In this document: positions 33,128 through 43,039 of the stretch, in pieces
Position numbering within the stretch: the stretch's first letter is position 1
Layout: each line of letters opens with the position of its first letter
Source: Staphylotrichum longicolle
Lineage: Eukaryota > Ascomycota > Sordariomycetes > Sordariales > Chaetomiaceae
Reading direction: 5' to 3'
Length of the DNA stretch: 64,000 bases
Assembly (NCBI GenBank): GCA_019096155.1
Contig: JAHCVI010000002.1
Location: 4,836,001-4,900,000, forward strand
Position numbers and translations under genes: made by a program
The notes under the pieces: model-generated
Database searches by the model: none
Seen by the model: only the letters and a program-made list of their open reading frames with translations
Told to the model about the DNA's origin: nothing

Positions 33128-34438
33128 ATGGAGAGGAAAAGCCACCAGCGTAATGCCTCGGGTCCCCTCATCCCAGCCTTCGCTCGCCTGAGGCTGGAAG
33201 CAAACCCCCAAGCGATCCCTCGGTCAGTCTCATCGGGCTCCATAGTCGGCCAACTCCAGCTCCAAAGACAGCAACTTGCCGGTCCACCAACCCGGCCGAC
33301 AAGCACAAACAACCTGCCCCAAGGCCCGAGACCAGATGGCGAGGACGACTCGGTGGAGGTGAGGAGATGGCGCCTCTCAGCACAGAACCCTGGAGGTGAG
33401 GTCCAGAGCTTCACCAAAGACCCAAACAAGTTGTTCCAGCTCCCTCGAGGCCTCCAGGTCGACTACCCGCAGGCAGTCGTGGACCGCAGACCAATGTGGA
33501 TCGCGAGCTACGGGCTGGAGGCCAATTCGAGAGTTCACGACTACCTTTTCCCTGCCTGCAACGGGCCGAGAGGAAGGATCGGGCAGTACTTTGACACACC
33601 ATGGCACGATATCTCGCTGGCCCTCTACGACATTGAGGGCATGATCATGCAACAAGATTGGCTGACATTCGACCTGATCTTGCACGCCCTCAAGTTCATT
33701 CTCGCGCCTTACGAGCATTGCGTGTGGATCTACCCCAATGCTGTCACGGATCAGCACCCTCCTGCAGGACCAGCGCGGCGGAGACAGAAGCAGGTGGCGG
33801 CCACCAAGCGGTTCTGGGTCCTGCCCTGCCACCGCTACGGGAACCATTGGGCTGTTGCCATTTATGACCAAGTGACGACGGACCTCTTCTTCTTCGACTC
33901 GCTGCCCCGCCCCTCCAAGGATGACCACATGCCGTTCATGCACAAGGTGCTGGACGTCGTCACTGGGTCAGCAGAGATCCCGCCTCTAAACGGCCAGGTC
34001 AAGGGTCGTGTTGTGGTGTGCCCGAGGCAGAAGGAAGGATGGGAGTGCGGACTGTGGGTACTGGAGTTCACACGTTTCTTCTTCCAGGAGATGCGTGGCG
34101 AGGACGGAGTGCGACATCCACTAAGGTGGATGCAGGGCCGCCTGTACAAGGAGTACGGCAACCTCGGGAAGGCTCAAGACAAGATGCTCCGCTGCTGGAC
34201 GAACCTCATCCGCGAAGTCCTTGGCAGCACTCCCCCTTCGGCGGGCGCAGCCTACCCGCCTCTTCACCCAGTGGGACCGCCGTTCCCCGTCTACAAAGAC
34301 ATGAGCCTATTCCAACCGCCTCCCTGGCCTATGGAAAGCAGACCCAAGACGCCGGACCGCTGTCGATCCAGGCTCTCGATCTCCAGCCGCACACCAACGC
34401 CTCGGTCCTCAGCACCCTGCTGCGTGAGGAGAACATAG
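33128..34438 (+). CDS. Ulp1-like (C48 family) cysteine protease
   Basis: This is a single frame of 436 aa. The catalytic core fits the Ulp1/SENP fold: HRYGNHWAVAIYD (His240), FFFDSLPRP (Asp257), CPRQKEGWECGLWVLEF (Gln301, Cys307). Family members remove SUMO or related modifiers; target specificity cannot be told from sequence. Residues 1-100 are polar and probably disordered. Members also occur in fungal and plant transposons, but no transposase is present here. The last about 35 codons overlap, in another frame, the DUF3638-type sequence beginning near 34340, so the original 3' end has probably been replaced by that junction. Strong G/C third-position bias, unlike the flanking relics. Confidence 0.8.
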   Translation: MERKSHQRNASGPLIPAFARLRLEANPQAIPRSVSSGSIVGQLQLQRQQLAGPPTRPTSTNNLPQGPRPDGEDDSVEVRRWRLSAQNPGGEVQSFTKDPNKLFQLPRGLQVDYPQAVVDRRPMWIASYGLEANSRVHDYLFPACNGPRGRIGQYFDTPWHDISLALYDIEGMIMQQDWLTFDLILHALKFILAPYEHCVWIYPNAVTDQHPPAGPARRRQKQVAATKRFWVLPCHRYGNHWAVAIYDQVTTDLFFFDSLPRPSKDDHMPFMHKVLDVVTGSAEIPPLNGQVKGRVVVCPRQKEGWECGLWVLEFTRFFFQEMRGEDGVRHPLRWMQGRLYKEYGNLGKAQDKMLRCWTNLIREVLGSTPPSAGAAYPPLHPVGPPFPVYKDMSLFQPPPWPMESRPKTPDRCRSRLSISSRTPTPRSSAPCCVRRT

Positions 34439-36387
34439 TCCTGGAGCTGGGTGACGAAGGAGCGTCGCAGCTCACAGCCTTGACGGAAAAAATGCTTCTC
34501 GGTGCGTTGGCCAGTTCAGACCCTGAGATCCGTGTCGTCCTCGACGTTGGGGCTCAGATCGTCGAGAGCAGCAACTTCCAGATGGCCAAGAGCCTGCTCG
34601 ACAACGCTCCCACGAGCAGCACTGACGCGGCTATCTTCTTCAACGACAACGACGAGCTCTCAGTCCTCACCCGCAACGGAGTGGTTGACTCGTTTCTCAC
34701 ATCGCCGTTCGCCGCCCACACGGATCGCTGCCTCGTGTTCCTCGACCAAGCGCACACCCGCGGCACCGACCTGAAACTGCCTGACAACTACCGCGCCGCC
34801 GTAACGCTTGGCCCGGGGGTCACCAAAGACACGCTCGTGCAAGCGTGTATGCGGATGCGCAAGCTCGGCCAGGGACAGTCGGTCAGCTTCATTGTGTCCC
34901 CCGAGATGCAGAAGCGGATTCGGGGCCTGCGCAACATCACGGATGGTCGGCCGCTCGCTGTTCCAGACGTTCTCGCCTGGGCCATCTCGGAGGCGTGGGA
35001 CGAAACAGTGCGGAGCGTGCCCCTGTGGGCGACTCAGGGGGTCCGCCACCTCCGTCAAGAGGCCATCTGGAAGGAGACGGACACAACAGGGGGGTTCACT
35101 CGCTCTAGCGTAAAGGCGTACCTCGAGCCCGACGCCATGTCCCTGGAGCAGCGCTACAGCCCGGGGCCAGCCACAACTCACGACACCATCACCACCCTGA
35201 TGGCAAGCCTTAACTTGGACGCCGAGCCCAGCCCAGAGGACAACGAGCTGGCCGCGATCAAGACCAAGCTGCTCGCCTTCAAGTGTTCCACCCGCACCTC
35301 TTCCTCCACTTCCCCAACCCTCCAAGAAGAGCAGGAGCGCGAGCTCGCCCCAGAGATTGAACAAGAGCGCCAAGTCTGTCGCCCCCCGCCGCGCAAAGCC
35401 CGCGCCCACAACCTCCACGCGGACGTCGTCCTCCTCGCGCGCACCGGCACCATCCGCGCCGGCAGCTCCGCCTTCGTCCCGGCCTTCACCACCCTCTCAA
35501 CCACCAGCGCGGCCGCCCTCTTCGCGGACGACCTCTCCGCCTTCCCCACCGACCTCCTCGCCACGCGCGACTTTACCCTCGCCGTCGAGTTCAGCCAGAA
35601 GAGAAACGACACCGACCCCTACCTCTACGACGCCCACCAGCGCCCAGTCCAATGGCTCCTCCTGACCCGCCCCTCCACCGACCCCGACCACCCGCAGACG
35701 ATGGTTATCATCAGCCCGCACGAAGCCGCCCTCCTCAAGCCCACTCTCGCGTCTTCCACCTCCCCCGTCTCCCTCCACGCCTACCACCCCCGCCTGACCC
35801 TCTCCCACCGCACGATGGAACACCTCAACACCTACACAGTCCCGGCATGCGCCTCCACCTGGCCAACCCCCCCAGACTCCCTTATCACGCAGCTCAATCT
35901 CTTCGCGGGCCAGCTCTACTTGCGCAACTACGCCGAGTACGTGCGGATGTGTCGGTACCTGGGTCTGTCGTACACCAAGAACAGCGGGGAGGGAGAAGGT
36001 GGGACAGGACGGGTTTGTTGGGAAGGGGGTGATGTATCCGGAGTGTGGGTTTGGGACGAGTCCGGTGGGGTTTTTGAGGGGGCTGGTTGGGGTGAGGAGG
36101 GATTGCGCTGGGTGGAGAGGACGCATATGGGAGGGTGTTGGTGGGGGGTGTTTGGGGGCTGGGGATTTTGAGGAAGGGGAGGGGGAGGAGGGGGAGGATG
36201 TAAAAGGAGAGAAGAACGAGGAAGTAAAGGGGGAGAAGGAAGAGAAAGTAAAGGGGGAGAAGAAAGAGAAAGCACAGGAAGAGAAGGAAGAGGAGGTGAG
36301 GGAAGTGAAGGAGGAAAAGGAGGAGGAAGAGCAGGAAGGGAAAGGGGAGATTGAGGCCAAGTTGGAAACGGGCTTGGATGTTCTGTG
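34340..36387 (+). pseudogene. C-terminal part of a DUF3638/DUF3645 giant protein
   Basis: One frame up to about 36000 carries family landmarks in order: HTNASVLSTLLREEN, IRVVLDVGAQIVE, AIFFNDNDELSVL, CLVFLDQAHTRGTDLKLP, VTKDTLVQACMRMRKLG, PDVLAWAISEAWDETVRSVP and LNLFAGQLYL. The family-typical end (GTSPVGFLRGLVGVRR then GAGDFEEG) is in the next frame, so a one-base shift lies near 36000 in a G-rich stretch. An acidic Lys/Glu tail to 36387 follows. Family proteins are about 3000 aa, and the N-terminal three quarters are absent. The 5' border fuses into the end of the Ulp1-like gene. Another piece of the same family is at 41424-41762 on the opposite strand. Function of the family is unknown. 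Confidence 0.8.
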
Positions 36388-37111
36388 ATTCAGGATAAGG
36401 ATGTGTGATGTACTCAGGTTCGAATAGCTCGATTTCTGTCAATGTCTAGAATTGTGTATCAAATCACCCTTTCCCTTCTTCATCCCTGTGCCCAAAGTCC
36501 AGACTGGCGCCCGTCCTCCTGTGTTCCCAGGTCTACTCAATGCAGCGCGAACTGCGTCCATGGCATGACCCTTTTCCCAATTAGCCCAAAACACTCAGCC
36601 TCCTGAATCAAACCTCTAACCCAGTGAATCTGATCCTCTCTGTACACACCCCTTGAAGTCGCGTTTAAGGGTTTTGTCTCACCACTCATCCTTGCCTTGG
36701 GTCGGGCTTGCCTGACCAGCGTGTGCCCGACCCCCTGCCAATGGGAGGTGAGCCCAGAAAAACGCCATCTGTCAGCGCTTCTCGAAAATGCAAGGAATCG
36801 AAGGGGTGTGAGATATCTCCTAGACAAATGGCATACCACGTTTGTCCTCTGCCTCAGGGTGGTGGATGAAGCGCGGCGCAAGCGAGTCGCTGTTGAAAGT
36901 GCGTCACTGTTGCGGTTGTTGGGAGACGAGACCCAAGGAACGCGCGAGCCCTGGATTGCGGCTTAGATGATATTAATCTTATAGTTGCCAGCCTCGGTGT
37001 CTATTGCTCTTCGGATCCAAACTCAGAGAGTCAAACGCATCCAAAATCTCATCGTGGCTTCCGTCCCACGCGTCCGCAGCCCAGAAGCCCACTCGGATGT
37101 ACTCGCCATTA

Positions 37112-37985
37112 TTTTGCCCCGTAGATTGCAAAACCAGTCCAGAAACAGGCGTGCCGCCGTGATGTTCCTTCCTGACAACTCCTAGAAGGCGTAGCGGGTT
37201 GGACCCGGGAGGTGGATGCTCTTAGGCTTGCTTCGTTGTCGAGGGAAAGCTCAACAAGCTTCAATGGCTGATCTGCTGAAGACAAGTGTAAGGTTGCCGG
37301 GCCAGGTCCATTTCCCAGTGTTACTGCGCACAATGGACCTTCGAGACGGATGTGGCCACCATTGACAGGTCCCAAGGGATCGTTGATCGGGCGGGTTTCG
37401 GCCTCCAGCACCCGAGCTAGCAGCTCGGGTGGATCCTCAGGATAAAAATAATCCGTGATCTGACGGCGCGAGTCTCCCCGTCGGATCTGATTCAGAACCG
37501 CACAAATCCAGGCACTTCCACACAACTTTGTGATGGAGGAAGTGAACAGTTCGTGGTGCGAGCAATCGTTCCTGAACAGCCCAGGCTCGTCTGCTCAGAG
37601 GTGCTGAGTTTATTGCGTCCGGTCCGTTGGCATGTGGGAAAACTGAAAACGGCTGTCGAGTCATGTTGCCTAGCTCCCGAGACAGATCAAGCTCCACTGG
37701 CGCTACTGCCAATGGGTTGCGTGCTTGGAAGAGGCCGCCATGAGGAGTGAAGAAGGCATTCGCAGCGATGTTAAGAAAGGATCCACGGTAAATGGCCCCC
37801 ATGCGCCGGGATTCCTCGTCCCAATCTTCTGGTGAGTCTTGTATGATGCACTTCGAATCGATCCAGAGATATTCGATTCCCAGGCGTCGTGTCAGAGCAA
37901 CGGCATCGCCAAAGGTCCTCGGCAATTCGCCGGAGTCAAGGCCTCTGGTAAACTCCAGGTACCGGTCTTGGACGAGTCGAAAGCG
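37112..37985 (-). pseudogene. HET-domain protein relic, 5'-truncated
   Basis: The minus-strand frame from about 37985 reads LPRTFGDAVALTRRLGI, YLWIDSKCIIQDSPEDW, YRGSFLNIAAN, PLSRRAWAVQERLLAPRTVHF, the second half of a HET domain. The first half (YAALSYCWG block) is missing; upstream (to 38100) is unrelated. After KVVWKC the frame changes, and the C-terminal marker GGHIRLEGPLCAVTL appears in a different phase (37109-37525). It is therefore truncated and frameshifted. From 36430 to 37110 and from 38000 to 38650 I see no supportable gene. Confidence 0.75.
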
Positions 37986-38653
37986 AACAAATGACTCGCT
38001 GTCGCTTCCGGGAGAGGGGAAAGGGTAAGCTGGGAATCAAAAAAATATTTGCGGAAAGTGAACTAGTGGTCGTCACCGATCCCGAAGACCTGCTCCCGCA
38101 TGATGAGCTACTTCCGTGCTTTTCCTCGACCGGCTGCGAACCCTGACAGTCCCTGGGGTCAACTTCGGCGGTGACGGCGGCTCTTGCGGCATTGCCCGGC
38201 GCCAGCGTGTCAAGGCCAAGAACAACGCGCGTTTCTCAGCTCGTCATTTCCCCTGCTGCTTGAGGCGGGGCTGTGCCCGATGGCAGTGCTTGATTGGCCA
38301 CTGTGCCGCACCTGCTGCATTAGCCTGAATGGTTTGCACGACACAGCCAGTATCACCGTTTTCTTGAAACGGACAACACTAACAGAGAAAAACCCCCTGT
38401 TTTTTACCCCTCCTATCCCTAAAGATAAGCTTTTGACCGCTTGTTTTGCGGGAGGCAAGTGTCACGGGCAGAGCCGTGACTTAATTATGTACATAGGGTT
38501 AGGGTTGTGGCCCGCTGCAGGGGCATATCCACTGCAGCTGCGGGCCTCAGTTGCGTTCCCTGCACAATGCATCGCCTCTTGTGTGCACATCACATGAAGC
38601 ACATGAATCTCTGCCTGTTTCCAAGTATGACAAACCACCACCAACTATCAAAT

Positions 38654-39493
38654 TCAGCCTGAATCTACATTCGAGGTGTGGGCAATCCCTTCTCGGTGGA
38701 ACTCGTCCAGGATCTCAAGACATTGATCGAAATGCCCAGGGGGTTCCCAAGAATTGTGCTCCTTCCCATACCCTACCCACTTGACCAGGTACTCCAGTCC
38801 CTTTTCTCCCTTTCGCCACTTCAAAATCTTCTCCAAGTTGAAATACCCGTCGCCTTGAATCTTCCCAGTCGTGGAAGCAGCTCTTAAGGGGAGGGCACGC
38901 CCCGTCGAGGAGATCCTCCCTCCTGGTGGCTTGCGCCGCGGGTTTTCTGGTACGCGGTCATGTTGCCCATGGTTCGTACAAGGATTCCACGCGAACTCTA
39001 ACTGAAACTTCGCTTTCCCTTCCACCCAAACGCGCTTGAAGACCGCTTCAACAAGTGGCCACTCCTCAAAGCTTGCGTAAGCGGCCTCGAGTGTCTCCTC
39101 TTCCAAAGCGGCCGGCCCTGAAGATTGCTGCTTGGAAATTCTGCGCTGGCTTTGGCGGCGCTTTGGACCTTGGGTTGGTGGTGGTGGTTGTTGAGCCTGT
39201 AGCGATGGTTGGGAGTTGGTGCGAGGACGTGCCTGCCTCTTGGGCGCTGGCGCTGTGGTTACCTTGCGGCGCTTCCCTCGCGGTGGCTGAATGGCATCTT
39301 CATCTTTGCCTTGCTTGGCGTCACTTCCCCCAATAGGGAAGCCGTCCTCCTCCTTGCCGTCAGTATCGCAACGACGCCGCCGTCGATAACGATCGGTGTT
39401 CTGCTGAAGGTCGACCTGGTCCTCGTCGGGCAATTCGGTGGTCGTAGCGCTCGTGGTTCCAGAGCCTTGCTTCACGTCGTGGCCGAATGACAC
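38654..39493 (-). CDS. Chromodomain protein
   Basis: This is a single intact frame of 279 aa. Residues 1-125 are charged and disordered. Near 155 is a segment, KFQLEFAWNPCTNH, found in a group of fungal chromodomain proteins. Residues 225-275 form a chromodomain: FNLEKILKWRKGEKGLEYLV, KWVGYGKEHNSWEP, then LEILDEFH. Chromodomains bind methylated histone tails; the aromatic cage partly fits (Tyr/Trp of LVKWVGY, NSWEP). Similar domains end chromovirus integrases, but no integrase core is present. It could therefore be a host chromatin gene or a domesticated transposon domain. It lies between a HET relic and an esterase gene. Confidence 0.7.
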   Translation of the reverse strand: MSFGHDVKQGSGTTSATTTELPDEDQVDLQQNTDRYRRRRRCDTDGKEEDGFPIGGSDAKQGKDEDAIQPPRGKRRKVTTAPAPKRQARPRTNSQPSLQAQQPPPPTQGPKRRQSQRRISKQQSSGPAALEEETLEAAYASFEEWPLVEAVFKRVWVEGKAKFQLEFAWNPCTNHGQHDRVPENPRRKPPGGRISSTGRALPLRAASTTGKIQGDGYFNLEKILKWRKGEKGLEYLVKWVGYGKEHNSWEPPGHFDQCLEILDEFHREGIAHTSNVDSG

Positions 39494-39710
39494 GTGCTTC
39501 CGACGCGTCGCCCCAGTGCTCTGAGAAGGCCGCCCTTATCCAGCTCGATACGGTGCTTGTCGTCGCGGGGATCGGTCACTGATAGGTCTCTCAAGTACTC
39601 GTTTTCCCTCGCGCTGGACGATACAGGGAAGAGGCCGCAGTCTGACGCATATCGGGATCAGCACACCTAATAAAGACTGAAATGGTGGATTGCAGGTAGA
39701 AATGCTGAGG

Positions 39711-40680
39711 CTAACTTTTCCGAGCTAACTCTAGGCCGCGCTTGACTTCTGCGGCGATCGTCTTCAAAGCTAGCCGGCACGCAGGACTGCGGTTGGAGTC
39801 CAACTTGCAAATAGCGCTGTGGTCCGCGTCCACAGCGACCTGCTTCTCGACCGACCCTGGGAGATTCAGCGTTCCCGAATCCTTATCGACAATCTGACGA
39901 AATTAGCAAAGTCTCTCCCTCTTAGATTTCTCGAATCGACCTACGATGTCTGTTTTGTGGTACGACCGCCCCTCGAAGAAGCTAACGACAAGACATCTCT
40001 CAAAGATGTGGCGGGCTTGTTCAAATCGTTTTGTCGCGTCGTCTGAGTTCCGCTTGAGTGCTTCCAGAAGGTCATTGCGAGGCATCCTTAGCGCCCTGGT
40101 ATATATTTTGGCCGCGACATCGCCGACACTAGCGTAATGTCCGCCACGATGTGGTGTAGCAAAGAAAACGAGGAGGCTCGTTGCTTCGAACATTGACTTG
40201 TAGGTCTCATCCAACTTCGCTTCGACGAGTGCCTATTCGTCCGTAATTAGCGGAATCCCGGAAGCTGGCTGAGCCTACCACTTACTTGTTTGACAACCAG
40301 ACCGCCAAGGCTATGGCAGATGAACACGAGTGGCCTCTGCGGCACATCCTATAGTTCATTAGGACAAGATATAGGCCGCAAAATGCAAACAGAACGGCTT
40401 ACACCTCGCTCAAGGCTGAGCGATAGTAGCAGGTTCTTTGCGTGGTCGTCGAGTTTAATGGCCGATGCGCCAAAAGCCGGACTAGAGTTGTACGCGAAGA
40501 GCATCACACGAGCCGGTTTTGGAAGGTAGGCAGGGAGACAGTCTTTGAGCCAGAGCTTGTCGCCTTTGGTCCACGTTTCCAGTGCGTGGTTGGAACCGCC
40601 CTTGAAGTTAAGACCGTGGACCGCCACAACGCTGGTAGAATGGTCTGTCAGCGGGTTGTAAAGCCGGAGACGAAGGGACG
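39711..40680 (-). CDS. SesB-like alpha/beta-hydrolase (esterase) domain protein
   Basis: Four exons can be traced on the minus strand: about 40680-40403, 40348-40286, 40232-39945 and 39893-39711, joined by GT-AG introns of 54, 53 and 51 nt, all in phase. The protein has the SesB/DUF676 pattern: VVAVHGLNF (oxyanion side), a Trp-Leu block, VFICHSLGGLVVKQAL (Ser nucleophile in HSLGG), LVFFATPHRGGHY, VVSFFEGR, then LNLPGSVEKQVAVDADHSAI with the expected late Asp and His. It ends with an acidic helix and stop at 39711. The 5' end is unclear: an open frame to 41237 rich in Ser/Pro/Ala joins only with an unresolved intron near 40690-40730. Related domains act as NLR effectors in fungal cell death (HET-S/SesB systems) or as stand-alone lipases; no NACHT follows here. 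Confidence 0.75.
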
Positions 40681-41284
40681 TACTCAATCTCTGCAACACT
40701 GGGGGGTTGACCATCACTAACGCTGTCAAATATAATATGAAGGCCAGCCTCAAACGTTTGGGGCGTATTATTCGCTTGATCGAGCGAGCCAGCTGTTGCA
40801 GAGTGCTCCCTGGTGTTCACCGCTCGGTCGGCTGCCGCCGCCCGCGGTAGCTCCGCAGTCTCACCTCCAATGTTGTTCAGAGAAGCGTGCAATACGGCGT
40901 CCGGAGGTGGAGGCGATGCTGCCGAAGGAAGTAGGGTTGAAGCATCTCCCGTCGGTCGTAGGGCGGGAGGAGCTGACGTGGTTGATGGGGCAGCATGCGC
41001 AAGGCTGAGGACAGCATTTGCTAAGCTTGTCAGCAAGAAGAAGGAAGTCCCGGCGCTGCTCAGTACTTGTGATGAATCCGCTGAAGAGACATTCTCACCA
41101 AAGTGACCGGACTGACCGGACTGGGGAGATTCATCCTGTTTCTTGGACTTCGTTGACGTCTCCCCGCCAACTCTGAGCCCTTTGACTTTCCACCACTTCT
41201 TGCCGCCGGTCATAGCCTCCGAGGGTATTTCCTGCAAGAGACGGACTGGTTCGCTGCTGCTCGAATGATCGTGCGGTGAAGCTG

Positions 41285-41335
41285 GCGTTGTCTTTTTTTT
41301 TTTTTGGTGGGGGGGAAGAGGGGGGGGGGTTGGGG
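41285..41335. repeat. Poly-T / poly-G low-complexity stretch
   Basis: A run of 13 T (41290-41302) is followed by G-rich runs GGTGGGGGGGAAGAGGGGGGGGGG. It lies between the esterase upstream frame and the DUF3638 fragment, near one possible rearrangement boundary. Confidence 0.8.
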
Positions 41336-41423
41336 GTGTGTTTGTTGTAGGTTCTTTTTTGGGAGAGGTTCGACCCAGATCCGATGCGTCCCTTCTGCCC
41401 TGATGTCATACGTCACATTTAGG

Positions 41424-41762
41424 TCACAGAACTTGCCGCTCTGTTGCAGGAGCTGTTTGGTCGCGGCTGTACTCCTGCTCTACCTGGTCGGACTTGTTCA
41501 ACGTCTCTAGACAAGTCCGCAGCTCACTGTTTGAGAGACCCTGGTAGTAGTAACTCAGGCAGGTGAGAACAATGACAACATCCGGGTGGCTAAACTCGGA
41601 GCGCGGAGCGGGCGAGTCCTTGGCCCGGTAGGGTACGGCGAGCATGGTTGGGGGACGCCGATCAGGAGCGAGGCCGTAGTTGACGCGAAACCGCTTTTGG
41701 CGTAGCACAAAGAGGATCACATTGGTAGCCAACAACCCTCGCAGCAGCAGCAGTGCGTTCAT
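41424..41762 (-). pseudogene. DUF3638/DUF3645 internal fragment
   Basis: An open frame of 112 codons carries, in order, RGLLATNVILFVLRQKRFRV, NYGLAPDRRPPTMLAVPYRA, KDSPAPRSEFSHPDVVIVLT and CLSYYYQGLSNSELR. This is the highly conserved DUF3645 region of the giant fungal proteins whose C-terminus occurs at 34340-36387 on the other strand. In intact proteins this block precedes that C-terminal region by a few hundred residues. Nothing similar precedes or follows here, so it is an isolated piece. Confidence 0.8.
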
Positions 41763-41991
41763 TGTTGAGTGTGCTGGGACCTGACGGGTGGGGCAAGTTT
41801 GCAGGCATGTGTGTGCGGGGCAGATTTTGCACAGCTAACTAGCACCGTCGCCACCGTCGCAACGAGCAGCAGCTTCTGCCCCAGCCATCGTTGCCTTTGC
41901 AAGGAACTTTCACCGCACCGCGGTTCTCTTTAACTTACCCGCATCTCGCCGAACCTGACATCGTTCAAAGACGCTCTCCCAACTCAGAACC

Positions 41992-43039
41992 ATGGCAGAA
42001 GGATTCACTAGTCTCATTTACTCAGTCGCAGGATTGAGGCTTGCTGGTGGAGCGGCCGATCGCACAAACCCACATCAGGCTCTCGTGAATGCAACTCGCG
42101 CGCTAATCCAAACCGCTGAAGCCACTGCCGCACATGCGCAACGAATGCCCTTGACTGAGAGCACACATACTCGGGGAGGCGAGGACATTACGCAATTCAG
42201 CTCTTTGAGAAGAAGAGCCAACGCTCTTGCAAACATCACAGCGACGTTCAGCGATGCAGCCGACCGCTACGTTGTAGCTTACATTACTTCGCTTGCTGGT
42301 CGGGGGACAGAGGTGCAAAAAGTACTATCGTATTTTGATGGAGAATCGAGGAGCATCGCTCAGGATGTTCTCAATCGGACCAGCGACGACAGCGGCGTTC
42401 TGCGGGAGATACTAGAGCGTTGCTACAGTCAGTCTCTTCACACCTCTGGTACCAGCTACCCTGCACTACGACAATTACTTCATTCCCTTGAGCGAAGCCA
42501 GTCTCGGATGGCCCTACGACTCCGACTTCGAGAGCGAGGAATACTATGAGCATGAAAACCGCCTAGCCATCGACGAAGGCTATGCTGAGGCCTTCCGTGT
42601 GCAATGCGAGCGCAAATCTGAGAACGAAATGAAGCAAAGGGAAGAATGGATCGGCTTCTGGGTTCGGGCACTCCGTGAATGTCCCAATGGACCCACCCTA
42701 TTTTATCCACCAGCAAGTCGTCTTCCTCAACGGCATTTTGGAGATGTTCCGCGATACTTATTCAGGGCATTTGATCAAGCCAGTTCCGGTCAGAGCGACG
42801 AAAATGTCGTCGCTTCCATGGAGAGTATTTTCGCGACATCGTGGCACAGCAAAGTCGATCTCCTTTCGAGGACAAAAGAGGAGGCAACGAGAATGCTACA
42901 CAGGCATTTGACTAAGTCATGTTTTGGAGGGGAAGGCGATGACAATTTGATGTCGTGGAGCAGTTCTCTGCTATTTGTGATTCAATACGCGATCTGGAGA
43001 TGCCACCATCGTCGCTGTGGTCAAGATGAGGTCATATGA
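41992..43039 (+). pseudogene. DUF7587-like domain gene, broken
   Basis: A frame from ATG 41992 (to 42549) starts MAEGFTSLIYSVAGLRLAGG and is helical. A second frame (about 42430-43039) continues with TLHYDNYFIPLSEASLGWPY, an acidic region, then PRYLFRAFDQASSG, SKVDLLSRTKEEATRMLHRH and LMSWSSSLLFVIQYAIWRCH, a pattern I associate with DUF7587-type domains in fungal recognition proteins. The frames overlap, so an intron (possible CAG acceptor near 42430) or a one-base shift connects them. The domain stops at TGA 43037, only its first part done, exactly where the WD40 array starts in another phase. Confidence 0.55.

Noticed and set aside
35497..36442. Long minus-strand frames rich in Ser/Phe/Pro/Leu
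   Set aside because: They are antisense of the GC-rich DUF3638 C-terminus and its Lys/Glu tail; composition is low-complexity.
38487..38505. GGGTTAGGGTT as a possible telomere remnant
   Set aside because: Only two units; no array. The GGTTTA stretch at 61373 also does not match TTAGGG.
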